Positions 18,322 through 28,055 of a DNA stretch of 44,835 nucleotides are shown one piece after another. The stretch is from positions 1-44,835 of the forward strand of contig JABFRV010000076.1 of NCBI GenBank assembly GCA_013140975.1, read 5' to 3'. The notes beneath the pieces were generated by a model. The model had not been told where the DNA came from. It made no database searches and was given only the letters and a program-made list of their open reading frames with translations. Made by a program: the position numbers and the translations under genes. Origin of the DNA: Saprospiraceae bacterium (GTDB lineage: Bacteria > Bacteroidota > Bacteroidia > Chitinophagales > Saprospiraceae). Positions within the stretch are counted from its first letter, which is position 1. The number at the start of each line of letters is the position of its first letter.

Positions 18322-19611
18322 ATGAAAAAGTTTTTACTTCTAATTACACTAATAATACCGCTTCTCTTAAGCTCTCAAAAGCAGAAACCATTACCAATTG
18401 AACAATTGAGAGAATACATTCTTAAGAATATCCTAAAAGAGAATACTGATAAAATTGCAGTATGGACGACTGACTCCGCACTCGATCAATCTCATGTAGC
18501 TAGAAGCTTATTAAAGGAGAAAGAAAAAGATATAGAGTTTCCTTTTAAGAAGTCTTGGCTTATTATGATTGATGAAATGCCTGATGCAAACTTTGGTCAT
18601 CCTGTTAAATGGATCTTTATTAGTGATGATCTTAAACAACATTCAGAAGTTATCACTAAATCATTTCCTCCTCTTGTAATTTCAGAAAAGGGAAACGGAA
18701 AAACTCTGGAATTTAAGTGTAGGCCTATCACAAGATTTGATTGTGCGAGATATGGGTTTGTTGATATTGACAAAGTTTTTGTTCCGTTATTATTAGATCA
18801 TTCTTGTAAATTTGCTATACTAGTTTCAGGGGGAATAAATACGCCTAATAATCATGCTCGCTATCCTCAGAATATTAGAAGCATGTATAAAAAATTAAGG
18901 TCTGCCGGATTTCCAAAAAGTAATATCTCCGTTTATTACGCCAGTGGTTCAATTGCAATAGACTGTGACAATCTTGATAGCGACAATAATGACAATACAG
19001 GAAGTGATCTTACTGGTGGAGCAATCGAAAGCATTATTAGAACACGATTTCAAAACCTTTGTGCAAGTGCTAATAGCTGCAATACTGTTCTAGTAAGTTA
19101 TTTTAGTAATCATGGTGCTGATGATGATGGAGTTTGTCTATGGGATGTAGGAAATGATGGTCTAACTTCAGGTGAGTTATATTCTCCATCTGAGCTATCA
19201 AGTGATGTTGCCAATTGTAAATTTAAGAGACATTTTATGATACACGATCAGTGTTTTGCTGGTGACTTTGTTCCTATGGCAACAGATGGCAATCATCCTA
19301 ACTTAACTGTTTATGCCGCTGCCACAGCAACAGAATTTAGCTGGGGAAGGCAATATATGGCTAGGTGGGAACAGAACAATTTACTTACCACAACGATTGA
19401 CAATATTCATCAGGATGTAGTTACTAATGGATCTATGAGCTCAACTTGTGTTAAAGGTGAAGCGCAAGCAAATAATGGCAATTGGAAATTGGGAAATAAA
19501 TGTCGACTATGGTGGATCTGCTTTCTTATGGACAATATATTTCTTATTGCAATGGCAATTGTTATAATTCCTATTATGATTGCGTTAATTAAAAGGATGC
19601 TTTCTAAATAA
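18322..19611 (+). CDS. Exported, membrane-anchored caspase/legumain-like (clan CD) protease
   Basis: A 429-residue protein with an N-terminal signal peptide (about 1-18), a lumen-type middle and one C-terminal membrane span (about 400-425, followed by KRMLSK). The fold pieces of clan CD proteases are in order: FAILVSGGINTPNNHARYPQ (first strand), then VSYFSNHG with the catalytic His264, then HFMIHDQCFAGDF with the nucleophile Cys311. That His-Cys order and the xNHG and DxCxxG surroundings resemble C13 (legumain) and C14 families. The N-terminal 130 residues are not recognisable and could be a prodomain. It is probably active outside the cytoplasm; target unknown. It stands alone, convergent with the Cys-rich lipoprotein gene. 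Confidence 0.8.
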   Translation: MKKFLLLITLIIPLLLSSQKQKPLPIEQLREYILKNILKENTDKIAVWTTDSALDQSHVARSLLKEKEKDIEFPFKKSWLIMIDEMPDANFGHPVKWIFISDDLKQHSEVITKSFPPLVISEKGNGKTLEFKCRPITRFDCARYGFVDIDKVFVPLLLDHSCKFAILVSGGINTPNNHARYPQNIRSMYKKLRSAGFPKSNISVYYASGSIAIDCDNLDSDNNDNTGSDLTGGAIESIIRTRFQNLCASANSCNTVLVSYFSNHGADDDGVCLWDVGNDGLTSGELYSPSELSSDVANCKFKRHFMIHDQCFAGDFVPMATDGNHPNLTVYAAATATEFSWGRQYMARWEQNNLLTTTIDNIHQDVVTNGSMSSTCVKGEAQANNGNWKLGNKCRLWWICFLMDNIFLIAMAIVIIPIMIALIKRMLSK

Positions 19612-19677
19612 TAGTACTTCAAAGAATCTTATTAATACTTATAATTAAAAAACAGTAATAGAATTAAAGAAATAAAA

Positions 19678-19708
19678 AATAGCCCGGAGATTAATCTCTC
19701 GGGCTATT
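19678..19708. terminator. Bidirectional terminator hairpin
   Basis: AATAGCCCG pairs with CGGGCTATT around GAGATTAATCTC, itself a palindrome, with a single bulged base. It lies between two convergent genes (stops at 19611 and 19758) and has A-runs on the left and T-rich sequence when read leftwards, so it can serve both. Confidence 0.75.
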
Positions 19709-19757
19709 GAAATAGTAAGATTATAGATTAGAGATGTAAGGAATTCTATAATCTATA

Positions 19758-20360
19758 CTACATCTCGCATCCTAAACAATCATGAGGAATAGCACAAGGA
19801 GATACAAATGGATTGTAATTTGAAGGAGGTACAATAAACCTACAAAGTGAATCAATCTTAATGTTTCGCATTCCCATGCCTATGGAATCCGCTACCATGC
19901 ATGAGTCAATTCCTGGCCAAGCTGTAATTCTAATATTTCGAGTATTATAACCAGTTCCAACAACTTTTTCGCAACGCAACATAACATCTAAATGAGTTTC
20001 ACCTTTATTACCTAGAGAATAGGTTGGAAAAAATACTAACTTTCCATTGGCATTCTTAATAAGTGTAATACCAAACCACGTACCTAAAGGATTGAACTGG
20101 TTGGAATACGAGTTTAAATTAACACCGTTAGAGAAGTTTCTTACTACCCAATTCAGGGATGTGTCAGGGCAATCATTACATCTCCAAAGCTTATGGAACT
20201 TAATCTGACATTTACAAGTGTCAATAAGTGAATCTAATACAGACCTTGAGTCAATTTCACTACTCGATGTCGAGTCATATTCAAAATTAGAGTTTTTGGA
20301 ACAGGATGTCCAAAGTGCAAGCAATAGGAATGTCATTCCTAAGAAATACAGTACTTTCAT
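19758..20360 (-). CDS. Cys-rich lipoprotein of unknown function
   Basis: A 200-residue protein with a lipoprotein signal: hydrophobic LGMTFLLLALW followed by the lipobox LWTSC (lipidated Cys at residue 20). The mature part has at least nine cysteines, including CKC, CNDC and a C-terminal CLGCEM end, which suggests disulfides or metal binding outside the cytoplasm. I do not recognise a family. It is convergent with the caspase-like protease gene. No promoter could be assigned. Confidence 0.7.
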   Translation of the reverse strand: MKVLYFLGMTFLLLALWTSCSKNSNFEYDSTSSSEIDSRSVLDSLIDTCKCQIKFHKLWRCNDCPDTSLNWVVRNFSNGVNLNSYSNQFNPLGTWFGITLIKNANGKLVFFPTYSLGNKGETHLDVMLRCEKVVGTGYNTRNIRITAWPGIDSCMVADSIGMGMRNIKIDSLCRFIVPPSNYNPFVSPCAIPHDCLGCEM

Positions 20361-20777
20361 AGAAAAAATTTTTAATGATTAAATAAAAATTGTGTGTCTC
20401 TACTTTAGGAAATGCAATCAAAACTTGTCAAGAGTCACTAGGCGCCATTGTAGAATTAAGCTTTAGGTTTCATTAGGTAAAGTATTAACACGCTTATCGA
20501 GTGCAATGTAAAAAGGAATAAGTGAATATATTATTTATCTAGAAAAAATTTATAAAGAATTTTTATTGTCTTAAGTCTAATTCTTATAACCCTCAAATAT
20601 TCTTAAACTTGATTTTATAAATTGATAAATTTTGAATCCCGCTTGTTGATTAATTTTTAAAGAAGAAAAATTTAGTCAATGGAACATATTATGATATTTA
20701 CTAAGATCAACGATTACCTTTATTATTTAATTTGCTTTTCAAGCTTGGACATATTTTACTCGCTTAAAAATATTTCA

Positions 20778-20810
20778 AAAAAAAGTTGAAAAAAAGTTGA
20801 AAAAAAGTTG
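20778..20810. repeat. 11-bp tandem repeat, three copies
   Basis: The unit AAAAAAAGTTG occurs three times in a row within the 1-kb gap 20361-21414. The gap is very A/T-rich and has two short hairpins (TTAGCAG/CTGCTAA at 20942-20963 and a TTAAGCAT/ATGCTTAA palindrome at 20979-20995). I see no gene in it; the promoter of the RHS operon is probably here but could not be pinned down. Confidence 0.7.
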
Positions 20811-21414
20811 GAAATAGAAAAAACTCATTAAATTGCAGCTGATATTAACTTAGCAATTGAGATGTAGCTTAATAAGATGACGGAATATACCTAGATTTGT
20901 TTTGAGCACTTGATATTCGGGAGGAGAGTTAATGAAAAGCTTTAGCAGGGATTTAACTGCTAAGGGACATGTACTAGATTAAGCATTATGCTTAATACAG
21001 TTTATTCAGTATTGCATAAACATGCATTGGCTGTATAGGTTTAGTATATTTTTTGAATTTAAATAATGATGTATTATTTAAAGAGTATATAGTATTGATT
21101 AATTTTAAAATGAAATTAGAAAATATGTAATGAAATAATAGAAAAGTATAAAACTTAGGTTATAAGTATCGCGAAGAGATTAGTATTAGCTTATTGACTT
21201 TTGCTGGAAATTATCATTATAACAAAATCAGAAGTATGAAAACTTATAGATTGGATGATCATTTTATAGAATTAAGTATTGAGTAAATACTTAGGAATTT
21301 AGCCTTTGGTAGCTATATTGATGAACATGCGTTGATCTATTATTATTTGTACTAGATAATAAAGTATTGTCTAGCATTATGAAGTAATTGTTAAATATTA
21401 AAATATTATTTGTT

Positions 21415-23421
21415 ATGAAAAAGATGCTTTTATTAATTTTAACTCTGACATTTACATTAGAAATTAATGGTCAATGTGATTCAAGGCGAAAAAATATTAA
21501 TGACGCTACTGAATTTACTGATACTGAAAGGGACCTTTTGAGAAGTTTAATCATTGAGTATGCTTCAATGAATCGCAATACCAATCTTAGTGGGATAAAT
21601 CAGTATCCTAAACTTCAATTTCATGCTGCAGTCGTGAATCCAATTGACCCAAGTAAAGATGTATTTGGAAATATCAATAACCCTAATAATTTTAATACTT
21701 GGAATCGTTACTATTTACAAGGATTAGAGCAATTTTTACTGTCAAAAGGTCATTCAAAATTTGTTCCACTTCCATATTGGAACCCTACAGAAACTTTGAA
21801 TCAAATCTTTAAAGACTCTAATGCTCAATTAAATGAGCCTGCCAATACCTTTCCAACTCTTAATTTTAACTTCAATTCAACTCAAGATATCGAAAACTTA
21901 CTTTCTGAACTATCTTTATCCTTGCCATTATGTGATTTTAGTTATGGAGTCTATATAAATAAGGTAGAAATAATTCATGATCAAGTAATCTTAAAATTAT
22001 ATGGAGATAATAAAGAAGCAAATCTCCTAAACCTTCCTGGTTATGCTTGTAATTGGCTATTGAAAGCATTCTACGATGATCTAGCGTATTGCTATCAAAA
22101 ACAATGTAATAATTCAACTTATGACCTTTATACACGTGATGATGTAAATGATGTTGGTAATGAACCTTCCAATGCACCTCAACTCTGGGTAAGTCCAGAC
22201 ATATGGGTGAGAAATTCCCCAGATGGATTCGCAAATCAAGTAAGTGAAGCAATCAATGAAAGTGCCCAAGATAAAAAAGCATATGTATATGTTAGAGTGT
22301 GGAATAAAGGACAATTACCTAGTTTAACAGGAGTGAATAATATTAAAGCATATTGGGCAAAAGCATCAGCTGGATTAGGTTGGCCAGCTCCTTGGGATGG
22401 AGATCTTTTACCAGGATGTCCTCATAAGCTCGGTGACTTAATAGGTGAATTTAGTTTACGTTCTGTAAATGAAGACTTTGTTGACTTTACACAGCCTCCA
22501 ACAGTAACAATAAAGGATTATAATATTTATGAATTCGAAATGAAAGTACCAGATCCAGATAAAATTGCTGAGTGCTTTCCTGGGCTACCGGGATGGGAGA
22601 AACATCATTTTTGTATCTTGGCCTTAATGGATGATGGACTAACTAACAATATGTCTGGAGATCTTTATGATATCTTAAATAATAATAATAATATAGCTAT
22701 GAAAAATGTAACAATTTATAGTGACGGTTTATTTGTAAATCAACCTCAGATAGCCTGTGTATTTTTAAGCAATTATACGCAACAAGCTATAAATAATATT
22801 AATTTAGATATAAAGTTTCAAGCCTTACAAGATAATACAACATTATTAGATAAAGCGCAAGTGAAGCTTTATTTTAAAGATGGTTTAGATGGACAAATGA
22901 ACGGCTTGCAAACAACCGGAGTAATCTTAAATAATCAAGAAGGAAAATATTTAATTAATAATAGACTTCCAACTATTAATGGTATTAATCTTGCAACTCA
23001 ATCAAATAAGAGAATTTGCTTCGAGATAATACCTACTGTCCTTAATAATAAGACCTATATTTTTGATTTGATTCAAAAGAAAGGAAATATTACTATGGGA
23101 GGAGAAAGATATGAAATTACGTTGAAAGGAACTGGCGGATTTTTGCAAAGACCTATGGAAAATTCGACTTCACTTAAAGATGATAATCGAAGAATTATTC
23201 TTTACCCAAATCCAAGTAATGGTATACTGAACATTGCATCTAATGGCTTAGAATTAACAAGAGTAACTATAAAAGACTCGAAAGGTATTATTGTACTTCA
23301 AAAGGAATTTGTTGATAATAATATGCAATTGGATCTACAAACAATGCAGAAAGGAAGTTATCAAGCTGAATTTTTGCTCGAAAACGGTGAAATTCTCTAT
23401 CAAACTATTCAATTGTTTTAA
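21415..23421 (+). CDS. Secreted T9SS protein with degenerate tyrosinase-like domain
   Basis: First gene of the RHS run; 668 residues from the ATG at 21415 (an in-frame TTG at 21388 is less likely since the signal peptide starts at MKKMLLLILTLTF). Residues about 30-220 follow the layout of tyrosinases: FHAAVV, then FNTWNRYYLQGLEQFL where enzymes have FLPWHRxYL, then VPLPYWNP. The copper-ligand His of WHR is Asn97 and most other ligand positions are changed, so copper chemistry is unlikely. A Bacteroidota-type Ig-like domain follows (about 255-430; LWVSPDIWVRN, YWAKASAGLGWPAPWDG). The C-terminus is a T9SS type-A sorting domain (ILYPNPSNGILNI ... GSYQAEFLL). The tyrosinase relation rests on pattern, not on a search. 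Confidence 0.75.
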   Translation: MKKMLLLILTLTFTLEINGQCDSRRKNINDATEFTDTERDLLRSLIIEYASMNRNTNLSGINQYPKLQFHAAVVNPIDPSKDVFGNINNPNNFNTWNRYYLQGLEQFLLSKGHSKFVPLPYWNPTETLNQIFKDSNAQLNEPANTFPTLNFNFNSTQDIENLLSELSLSLPLCDFSYGVYINKVEIIHDQVILKLYGDNKEANLLNLPGYACNWLLKAFYDDLAYCYQKQCNNSTYDLYTRDDVNDVGNEPSNAPQLWVSPDIWVRNSPDGFANQVSEAINESAQDKKAYVYVRVWNKGQLPSLTGVNNIKAYWAKASAGLGWPAPWDGDLLPGCPHKLGDLIGEFSLRSVNEDFVDFTQPPTVTIKDYNIYEFEMKVPDPDKIAECFPGLPGWEKHHFCILALMDDGLTNNMSGDLYDILNNNNNIAMKNVTIYSDGLFVNQPQIACVFLSNYTQQAINNINLDIKFQALQDNTTLLDKAQVKLYFKDGLDGQMNGLQTTGVILNNQEGKYLINNRLPTINGINLATQSNKRICFEIIPTVLNNKTYIFDLIQKKGNITMGGERYEITLKGTGGFLQRPMENSTSLKDDNRRIILYPNPSNGILNIASNGLELTRVTIKDSKGIIVLQKEFVDNNMQLDLQTMQKGSYQAEFLLENGEILYQTIQLF

Positions 23422-23429
23422 AGACTGTC

Positions 23430-24638
23430 TTGAGTTTATCCAAAGTATTAATCAGTAATATATTTTTTATGTTTTATATAATTACATATAATATAAATCT
23501 GTCTGCACAAAACTTGGCAATCAACCCAAGTCTTGAAGGAGATAGCTGTGATATATCTGATTTCAATAACAATGGAGGAGTAGATTTGCCAGATTGGGAT
23601 CAATTATTTACAGCAGATTACTATACTATTAATAATTGTCGCAACAAAGTTAAATATAGAACTCCAAGATCTGGCAGGTCTTGCGCTGGAATTTTTGTAA
23701 ATACGATTTCAATTTACCTTGGTAAAAGGTATGTTGCAAGAGAATATTTAATTGGGAAATTAAGTGAACCATTAATTAAAAATCATAAATATTCAGTTAG
23801 CTTTAACGTTAAGCCTTCATATACTATTGATGAAGTTAAAAAAGTTTATACTACAAGAAATATTAGCTTGGCATTTTTAAGTAATAAATCAGATGTATTA
23901 AGATATCGAAATGTAAATGAAGAGTATTTGTTAGACCTCAATGAAGATATTACTAATACAACTGGGGAGATATTTGATTCTATTAACTATACAAAAATAG
24001 AGGGATGTTATAAAGCTAAAGGTGGAGAAAGAATATTCGTAATCGGTAATTTTCGACATGACACCCTTTCTTCATTAGTTCCTATGTCTAAGGAGTCAAT
24101 TTATGCTAAGGCGTACTTGCTGGTAGATGACATTTATGTTGAAGAATTTAAAGAATTACCAAGCATAGATAATCAAAGAATTTGCCAAAATGATTCTTTG
24201 CAATTAGATGTTTCAAGTCTGAAGAGTAATGAAATTTTTATTAATGGTCAAAAGATAGACAATACTGGAGTTATTACAATTTATAATTCTGGAAATTATC
24301 ATATTGAGAATAAACTAGGCACTTGTGTGAATTATGAATGGCTAGAAGTTAATGAAGTGGAATGTGAAAATTGTCAAGCATACCTGCCAAATATAATAAG
24401 TGCAAATGAGGATGGAATTAATGATGAAATTGAAGTAAAATCCAACTGTGATATAGAGCTGCTTTCATCTTCATTGTACAGTAGATGGGGAAATCTAATT
24501 TGGAGTAGCCATTCCAAAAATTTTAATTCTCATCGCTTAACTAGCTTGCCAAAGGGTACATATGTTGTAGAGTGTAAAGTATTATTCAAGTATAGCAATC
24601 AAATTCGAAATGTAATACGCGATATTACTATTAATTAA
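23430..24638 (+). CDS. Secreted protein with T9SS type-B (gliding-motility CHU_C) sorting domain
   Basis: A 402-residue protein eight bases after the previous stop. TTG is the likely start since it gives a full signal peptide (MSLSKVLISNIFFMFYIITYN up to LSAQ); the next ATG at 23469 leaves only a short one. Residues about 30-230 look like a carbohydrate-binding or Ig-like beta domain (NLAINPSLEGDSCDIS, later VDDIYVEEF). An Ig-like piece with ICQNDSLQLDVS follows. The last 85 residues are a CHU_C / gliding-motility-associated domain (YLPNIISANEDGINDEIEV, LYSRWGNLIWSS), the type-B signal for T9SS export. Its place in the operon suggests a surface partner of the RHS proteins. Confidence 0.8.
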   Translation: MSLSKVLISNIFFMFYIITYNINLSAQNLAINPSLEGDSCDISDFNNNGGVDLPDWDQLFTADYYTINNCRNKVKYRTPRSGRSCAGIFVNTISIYLGKRYVAREYLIGKLSEPLIKNHKYSVSFNVKPSYTIDEVKKVYTTRNISLAFLSNKSDVLRYRNVNEEYLLDLNEDITNTTGEIFDSINYTKIEGCYKAKGGERIFVIGNFRHDTLSSLVPMSKESIYAKAYLLVDDIYVEEFKELPSIDNQRICQNDSLQLDVSSLKSNEIFINGQKIDNTGVITIYNSGNYHIENKLGTCVNYEWLEVNEVECENCQAYLPNIISANEDGINDEIEVKSNCDIELLSSSLYSRWGNLIWSSHSKNFNSHRLTSLPKGTYVVECKVLFKYSNQIRNVIRDITIN

Positions 24639-24657
24639 TTTTAAAACTTATCTAACT

Positions 24658-25932
24658 ATGGTAGTCTGTAATTGTCCAATTAAATTTTTCATTATTAGTA
24701 TGCTAATGTTGATATATTGTCATAACCTAATTGGCCAAACGGTTTCAGGAAAAATTCGAGGTGTGCATAATAACTCAGCTGGTGACACCTTAGGATGCTG
24801 TACACCTCTTGTCATTGCAGATTCTGGAAAGTGTCAGGTATTGGTTAAGAAATATGATTATGGTACAGGAGTTACAGTAAATTCAAATGTTACCACTAAT
24901 ACTGGTTTATATACTGCTACTGCAGCTTATCCATCTAGGATTAGGCTAGTGCCAAGGCAAAACGATATAGCAAACGATACTAATGGGGTCAATGTTAATG
25001 ATGTTCAAGTTTTAAATAATCATATAAATCGGGTTAAGAAAATAATTTGTCCCTTTAAAAGAATTGCAGCAGATGCTACAAATAATGGCAAACTTGATAC
25101 TTTTGATAGAAATGCAATAAATAACAGAATAACTGGTACAGCTTGGGCTGCACCCAATTGGAGATTTATCCCTCGAGTATATGTTGACAAAGATACTTGT
25201 AAACAATATGATCCAGATTTTTATAGAGACTTTTGGAACCCTTCCTATACTGATAACAATGGTAATCAATATCCTTTCTTAGCCATTAAAACTTATAAGG
25301 ACATAAATAACGCAATTCAAAAATATAGTTACGTTGGAAACAACGGATTTCCTAGAAGATGGGTAGATACTCTACAAGAATGGAATATTACAACCAATAA
25401 TAATGCTATGGCAATACTATGGGATTTTTATGCTGTTAAAACTGGCGACTTAACTAATATTGGCGGCAAAGCAAGATTCTGTGGAAATTCAAATAGTCTG
25501 AAAGATCCATCTAATAAGTATAAGATTCTTGATAAAAAAGTAGCAAGATCTAAATCATATTCTAAAGTAACTATAAGATTAATGGCTTCAAGTCCTATTT
25601 CAGCATTTCAATTATCTGTCCATGCAGATCCTACAAAAATGAGATGGAAAAGAAATACAATAGAGGCTAGCTATACTATGTCTAATTTCTATATAGAAGG
25701 CAATACTGGTACTACAGCAAACAATGATTTAATTTTTGCCTATGTAAATCATTCAGGTGAGAATATGCAATTTAGTCGAATATTAAATATAGCGAGTATT
25801 GAGATAGATCCCATATCATCTGTAATTGACCCACAAATTGATTGTTATCTTGATGAGTCTGAAATTAGAATGTGTGCATTTAATAGTGCCTTAGAGGAAG
25901 TTCCTGTTTTTTTAGAATTGGTATTTGAATAA
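24658..25932 (+). CDS. Secreted protein with dockerin-like calcium repeats
   Basis: A 424-residue exported protein (signal peptide about 1-26, ending LIGQ). An N-terminal beta domain of the kind found in surface proteins (about 30-100) is followed by two dockerin-like repeats, NGVNVNDVQVLNNHI and DATNNGKLDTFDRNAINNRI (about 108-160). This pair followed by an APNWRFIP segment is common in Bacteroidota secreted proteins. The C-terminal 120 residues (from KVTIRLMASSPISAFQLSVHA) resemble a cohesin-like beta sandwich. No T9SS domain is visible. It starts 19 bases after the previous gene and overlaps the next by one base (TAATG). Role in the locus is unknown; calcium-dependent binding is likely. 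Confidence 0.65.
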   Translation: MVVCNCPIKFFIISMLMLIYCHNLIGQTVSGKIRGVHNNSAGDTLGCCTPLVIADSGKCQVLVKKYDYGTGVTVNSNVTTNTGLYTATAAYPSRIRLVPRQNDIANDTNGVNVNDVQVLNNHINRVKKIICPFKRIAADATNNGKLDTFDRNAINNRITGTAWAAPNWRFIPRVYVDKDTCKQYDPDFYRDFWNPSYTDNNGNQYPFLAIKTYKDINNAIQKYSYVGNNGFPRRWVDTLQEWNITTNNNAMAILWDFYAVKTGDLTNIGGKARFCGNSNSLKDPSNKYKILDKKVARSKSYSKVTIRLMASSPISAFQLSVHADPTKMRWKRNTIEASYTMSNFYIEGNTGTTANNDLIFAYVNHSGENMQFSRILNIASIEIDPISSVIDPQIDCYLDESEIRMCAFNSALEEVPVFLELVFE

Positions 25933-28055
25933 TGAATATTTATAGAATATTAATAATGATCTGTATCTTAAATATCGGAATAAAATCTAAGATCTGGAGT
26001 CAAGCTTGTGATGATAGCTTGGCACTAAGAAAATATTCTATTTTTTTGAAAGATAATTTAGAGCTTAATAAATCAATTAATATTGACTCAGCACTAAGTA
26101 ACTATAAAGAGCAATATTTAAGGACTCAAAGCTTCACAATAAGGCCATTGGAAATGGGATTTAATCTTAACTATAATTCTGAAGATTCATTAAGCTTGAA
26201 TAACAATAAATTGAACTTGGACTATAACTTGACGGTAGGAGGGGAGATATTTAGTATTCCATACCAATTTGATTTAGGCTCTATTTCTCAAAGTTCAAAC
26301 AAATTGAGTGAACTGAATAATTTTAACTTTAGTCTTGATGTAGCAGACTTTAAAGATAAGATCTTGAATAATATTAATTCCAAAATTGATAATGTTAAGA
26401 ATGCTGATATTAGCAAAATTGAAGAAAATGCAATACCTGACTTTAACTTTCGTGATAGAATTGAAAATGAGAGAAGAAGAATTTTTATCAAAAGAAATGA
26501 AATTGAAAAGGAGTTAAGTTCTTCTCAAGACTCAAGTCTGCTTAGTAGTAAAAATCAATTGGATAGTTATTTATCTTCGCTAGACTCATTATATGATACT
26601 CATATTAACTATAAAGATAAGCTGAATAAACTATATAATACTTCAATTAATTCAAGCGCGAAGTATAAGAATCAAATGTTAGATAAAATTTTTGCAGTTA
26701 AAGGTAAGGCAGCTAGTAAATATAAGAAAATGGAGTCCAAATTATTGACTCCATTTCTAAAAACTACTGAAAAAATAAATCTAGGTAGACAATTTGGGAA
26801 TAATTCTAGTCTTGCATCCAGGTATCTTCCATTGAAAGGACTAAACTATGAAGGCAAAATTGGAGACTTTGGATATAAGCTTATGCTAGGAACTCCAGGA
26901 TTTAGATCCAATAAATTGTTCAATGGTTCAAGCTCTAAATCAACTGGATTTGGTATAAACTTTAACGGATCCTATAGGTATGTTGAAGTCAATCATTCAT
27001 TATCTGATGATGTGAAGCAATCAATGTCCTTACAGATTGTAAAGAAAGATTCAGTATATAATCGTGAAAGTAAGAATTATAATAACCAGAATGGAATAAT
27101 TGGTTATTGTATTGATGCAAACTTTAAAGAGTTAGGTAAATTAAAAGTTGAATTTAATAAATCTGAATTAGGTAATTCTAACAGTGAACTTTTTAATAAA
27201 ATATTTAAGGTTGATTCAAGTATAATCAATAAAATTGGATTTAATAGTCAATATGAGGTTGAAATTTATAAATTCTTAAAACCATATCTCGGCTTTAGAT
27301 GGGTTGGGAGCAACTTTGATTCTTGGGCTAATGAACTTCTTTTAGCAGGAATGAAAGAAATAAGAACAGGAATCAAAGGGAATATTAAGAATAAACTGAT
27401 TTATGATTTTGGCTTCTCAAGAATAAGTCCAACTCAAAGATTAAGTTCTTCAAGTAAACGAACTTTTTGGAATGCATTAGTCAACTATAAAATTTATAAT
27501 ACCCTTAAAGTAATACTTAATGCGAGACCTGGAGTTATTGAAACTTCCAATCTACAAAACAAAAATGTTAACTCTGTACAGGCTTTCTATTCTGCGACAC
27601 TTAATTATTCACCAAGAATTAAAAAGGTAAATATTCAAAGCCTTTTAAACTATAGCAACAATAAAACAACCTTTGAAGTCCTTGATACTACTAATTACAA
27701 TGGATCGAATTATCTTACTTTTCATAATTACATTACATCAGGGGAACTAAGGATAGGTATAGTTAATCAGATAATAGTGTATCAGAATCAATGGAATGTA
27801 ATAAATACATTAGATGTTGCTATGATTAAGAAAACTTATCAAATAAAGGTAGGTATTCAAAAAGGCTCGAATTATAACTTATGGCGTAACTCTTATGGAT
27901 GCTCTTTGGAGCTTGGACTTAATACTAATTCGTTAAACATTTATATTGCAAACCAGGTAATGACTCCAGAGAAGGATATGGTTAATCGTTATTTATGGCA
28001 ATCTAATGTTGGAATAAGATTAAATTTTTATAACTTAAATAAAATTTCAAAATGA
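25932..28055 (+). CDS. Outer-membrane beta-barrel protein with helical periplasmic region
   Basis: A 707-residue protein with a signal peptide (about 1-24, ending IWSQ). Residues about 30-120 are beta-rich. About 130-270 are charged and helical (coiled-coil-like, with RDRIENERRRIFIKRNEIEKEL). The last 430 residues alternate hydrophobic and polar residues as in a barrel with many Tyr/Phe positions, ending in IRLNFYNLNKISK. I do not recognise a named family. It overlaps both neighbours (start by one base, end by four with the ATGA of the next gene), so it is tightly coupled to them. An export or anchoring pore for the locus products is a reasonable inference, not shown. Confidence 0.6.
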   Translation: MNIYRILIMICILNIGIKSKIWSQACDDSLALRKYSIFLKDNLELNKSINIDSALSNYKEQYLRTQSFTIRPLEMGFNLNYNSEDSLSLNNNKLNLDYNLTVGGEIFSIPYQFDLGSISQSSNKLSELNNFNFSLDVADFKDKILNNINSKIDNVKNADISKIEENAIPDFNFRDRIENERRRIFIKRNEIEKELSSSQDSSLLSSKNQLDSYLSSLDSLYDTHINYKDKLNKLYNTSINSSAKYKNQMLDKIFAVKGKAASKYKKMESKLLTPFLKTTEKINLGRQFGNNSSLASRYLPLKGLNYEGKIGDFGYKLMLGTPGFRSNKLFNGSSSKSTGFGINFNGSYRYVEVNHSLSDDVKQSMSLQIVKKDSVYNRESKNYNNQNGIIGYCIDANFKELGKLKVEFNKSELGNSNSELFNKIFKVDSSIINKIGFNSQYEVEIYKFLKPYLGFRWVGSNFDSWANELLLAGMKEIRTGIKGNIKNKLIYDFGFSRISPTQRLSSSSKRTFWNALVNYKIYNTLKVILNARPGVIETSNLQNKNVNSVQAFYSATLNYSPRIKKVNIQSLLNYSNNKTTFEVLDTTNYNGSNYLTFHNYITSGELRIGIVNQIIVYQNQWNVINTLDVAMIKKTYQIKVGIQKGSNYNLWRNSYGCSLELGLNTNSLNIYIANQVMTPEKDMVNRYLWQSNVGIRLNFYNLNKISK

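Noticed and set aside
20935-20996. Possible riboswitch or structured RNA before the RHS operon
   Set aside because: Only two simple hairpins; no consensus of a known RNA class and no support for a larger fold.
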